Positions 62,127-64,000 of a DNA stretch of 64,000 bases are shown here, piece after piece. A program made the translations under genes and the position numbers. The notes under the pieces are model-generated. The model was given only the letters and a program-made list of their open reading frames with translations, ran no database searches and was not told the origin of the DNA. Source of the DNA: Lentiprolixibacter aurantiacus (GTDB lineage: Bacteria; Bacteroidota; Bacteroidia; Flavobacteriales; Flavobacteriaceae); contig NZ_JAPFQP010000001.1 in the NCBI RefSeq assembly GCF_026241225.1, forward strand, positions 992,001 to 1,056,000. The letters run 5' to 3'. The first letter of the stretch is position 1; every line of letters starts with the position of its first letter.

Positions 62127-62156
62127 TAGCCCATCCTTTTTGGATGGGCTATTTTT
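62127..62156 (+). terminator. Second terminator after the tRNA 3' copy
   Basis: TAGCCCATCC and GGATGGGCTA with a T5 loop, followed by a T-run. It repeats the CCCATCC/GGATGGG core of the first terminator, as if tRNA end and terminator had been duplicated together. Confidence 0.8.
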
Positions 62157-62242
62157 ACCCGCTTATGACCATACGGGATTAACAGCATCTTCTTGTAACA
62201 TAATGGATGTATAAGTCGTCAGAAAAGGAAACATAATCAACA

Positions 62243-63748
62243 ATGTTCAAACCACCTTTTCTATACCGGCATTATCATTTGCTGTTTTTTGCAATGTTCA
62301 GTGTCCATTTTTTTGTCTCGGCACAACGAGGAGTATCTGACTCTTATTCCATTCATTTTGATAGTTCACAACCAAAAGTTGTCCAGGTAGCCGCCAGCCT
62401 AACTATGGAAGATGATACCCTGAGGATGAGCCACTACGGCCCTATGCCAGAACGGTGGCCTGATTATGTAAAAAATATCGAGGTGAAGGATGAGAGCGGA
62501 CAGCCACAGACAGTTGAGGAACGGGATGCAGGATGGATAATCCCAAACCTGGAATCCGGCACCAGAATTCAATTGAACTATGACCTGTATGTCGATCACG
62601 AAGATATTAACTGGCCTGGTGGAATAGATGGGGTGGCATTTGTTAGGCCCTGGGGAATAATGCTTTCCGGACGTTGCCTTTTTGTAGTTAATGGTTCCGA
62701 TAAAGAGAACATCCTGGTAGAGGTTAGATTGCCGGAAAACCATCATATCTCCGTTCCCTGGAAACAAGAACCTGGCAATGAGAATGCTTACATCGTGCCT
62801 AACCTGTTGCAACTTCAGGAGTCACTTATGTTTGCCGGGACACATAAAGAGGTAGTCATCCCCAGGGGTGATTTCAGTCTGAAATTTGTGCTCGGCGGGG
62901 AGGATATCCTCAAACAGGAAACTCAGTTTGTTAATACTGCGAAAAGTGTACTTGATTATTATATTGATTTGATGGGTGGAAATCCTTTACCTTCCCCGGG
63001 TTACGATCTGTCCACAGCCATGGTGATTATTAATCAATCGGAATCCACAGATGGTGAAGTTATTGGCAACCACTTGAGCATGTTCATCAACCCCAAAGGC
63101 GACATGCAGAACCAAATGGCAGGCTGGTTTATGTTTGCCCACGAATTCTATCATCTCTGGAATGGCAAAACCCTCAGGTTCCAGGACTCCTCTACGGACT
63201 GGTTCAAGGAAGGAGTGACCAGTTACTATACCCTTAAGGCACTGAATCAGGTGGGGATGGTCAATGAAGATATCTCCGGCATGATCCTGAATAATCTCTT
63301 CTACCAGCGCTATGTGAACGATAGCGGTTATGGGCAAATGGCTCCTGCCAATGCAGCCTCCGGATTCGACAAGGACAACCACTGGGGCCTGGTGTATGGA
63401 GGAGGACTTTTTGCCGGGGTGTGCCTGGATATGGAAATCCGGAAGAATACGGAAAACCAGGATAGCCTGGACGATGTAATGCGGCGATTGTATGCGGAAT
63501 ATGGGGGTAAGGATGCACTTATTGACCAGCAGACCCTTATCAATTATGCCGGCCAGCAGGGACAGACCAACTTCTCTGATTTTGCGGAAACCCACATAAC
63601 AGGGGCCAGCCCTGTTCCACTGAAAGAGTATCTTCTACATGCCGGGGTACAGGTTTATCAGGAAGGCGGACAATTAATATTATCTCACAAGCCTCAGAAG
63701 ACGACTTTACAGCAGCAGATTTGGGAGGGATTTTTGGGCGCAAACTAG
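62243..63748 (+). CDS. Secreted M1/M61-like gluzincin peptidase
   Basis: 501 residues with a signal peptide (LLFFAMFSVHFFVSAQ). The zinc site HEFYH is at residues 300-304, with the third ligand glutamate in WFKEGVTSYYT about 20 residues on, the gluzincin pattern of M1 and M61 families. The N-terminal half is a beta-rich domain. It likely cleaves peptides in the periplasm or outside; specificity unknown. Confidence 0.8.
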   Translation: MFKPPFLYRHYHLLFFAMFSVHFFVSAQRGVSDSYSIHFDSSQPKVVQVAASLTMEDDTLRMSHYGPMPERWPDYVKNIEVKDESGQPQTVEERDAGWIIPNLESGTRIQLNYDLYVDHEDINWPGGIDGVAFVRPWGIMLSGRCLFVVNGSDKENILVEVRLPENHHISVPWKQEPGNENAYIVPNLLQLQESLMFAGTHKEVVIPRGDFSLKFVLGGEDILKQETQFVNTAKSVLDYYIDLMGGNPLPSPGYDLSTAMVIINQSESTDGEVIGNHLSMFINPKGDMQNQMAGWFMFAHEFYHLWNGKTLRFQDSSTDWFKEGVTSYYTLKALNQVGMVNEDISGMILNNLFYQRYVNDSGYGQMAPANAASGFDKDNHWGLVYGGGLFAGVCLDMEIRKNTENQDSLDDVMRRLYAEYGGKDALIDQQTLINYAGQQGQTNFSDFAETHITGASPVPLKEYLLHAGVQVYQEGGQLILSHKPQKTTLQQQIWEGFLGAN

Positions 63749-63796
63749 AATTTAGCTTAGCGAATTTCCTTACCTTCAGGGAACAATTCGCTACAT

Positions 63797-64000
63797 ATGA
63801 AACTCGATTTATCCTTTGTTCGTTCCCAATTTCCCGCTTTCTCAGAACCTTCATTGGAAGGCTGGGCCTTCTTTGAAAATGCCGGAGGTTCTTACCCCTG
63901 CAGGCAGGTGGTGAACCGACTTACCGATTTCTACAGGAAAAACAAAGTACAGCCCTATTATCCTTATCCCGCTTCTGCAAAGGCCGGGGAATTAATGGAC
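63797..64000 (+). CDS. Class V aminotransferase/cysteine desulfurase-like protein (N-terminal part)
   Basis: 68 codons before the window ends. The start MKLDLSFVRSQFPAF leads to FFENAGGSYPC, the substrate-site motif of class V PLP enzymes, and NKVQPYYPYPASAKAGELMD. The PLP lysine lies beyond the window, so subfamily is undecided. It starts 48 bases after the peptidase. Confidence 0.75.
   Translation, partial: MKLDLSFVRSQFPAFSEPSLEGWAFFENAGGSYPCRQVVNRLTDFYRKNKVQPYYPYPASAKAGELMD

Noticed and set aside
61948-62214. Plus-strand ORF starting MVELVDTLVSGTS
   Set aside because: It is the translation of tRNA-Leu(CAG) itself, a frequent false gene.
1-64000. CRISPR arrays, insertion sequences, rRNA genes
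   Set aside because: No regularly spaced repeat arrays, transposase-like ORFs or rRNA sequence were recognised by eye.

Overview
The window looks like the chromosome of a marine-type member of the Flavobacteriaceae (Bacteroidota). The evidence is a type IX secretion C-terminal signal, TAnnTTTG promoter boxes, a Lacal_2735-type microprotein, a DUF4286-rsmA-mgtE block, a ribF-HTTM-serS block, and a dinB/dnaE mutagenesis pair. No rRNA, CRISPR array, integrase or transposase was seen.

Layout. 1-4475 (minus) is a DNA-repair operon: MBL-fold exonuclease, ATP-dependent ligase and a DExH helicase cut by the window edge. 4622-9791 holds a TerB-like protein, fructose-1,6-bisphosphatase, an acetyltransferase, aspartate kinase and a two-domain OlsF-like acyltransferase. 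9784-11609 is a compact arsenic operon (arsR, DUF6428, arsN-like, arsC) with a palindromic operator and no efflux pump in view. 11685-16285 is a minus-strand run of small enzymes: nitrilase, cupin, 2-hydroxyacid dehydrogenase, a membrane LuxR regulator, DUF4199, DUF1801 and VOC. 16351-25144 is a core block: mgtE, rsmA, a DUF4286-GGCT fusion, a TPR protein, an NTF2-like protein, serS, HTTM and ribF. 25185-29641 encodes a large secreted metalloprotease and a lipoprotein. 29643-31962 carries pth, rplY and prs.

32087-39164 is the accessory heart of the window. It has an intact tRNA-Leu(CAA), a GIY-YIG nuclease ORF, and the separated 5' and 3' pieces of another tRNA-Leu, each broken by a perfect palindrome. 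An AT-rich stretch of unknown secreted proteins follows, bounded by 57-bp direct repeats whose ends resemble the 3' end of that tRNA. A lipoprotein gene interrupted by an in-frame stop lies beyond it. 39356-41159 has two envelope genes with matched Crp/Fnr-type promoters. 41340-44678 is a TonB receptor locus. 44750-45682 carries three microprotein genes in what would otherwise read as empty intergenic DNA.

46506-51199 is dinB and dnaE-type error-prone polymerase genes separated by a structured non-coding stretch. 51208-57603 (minus) is a catabolic operon containing three of the four enzymes of trans-4-hydroxyproline degradation plus a DUF885 protein and galactokinase. 57802-64000 has two unknown small proteins, an FAD oxidoreductase divergent from a photolyase locus, tRNA-Leu(CAG) with a truncated downstream copy of its 3' end, a gluzincin-type peptidase, and the start of a class-V aminotransferase.
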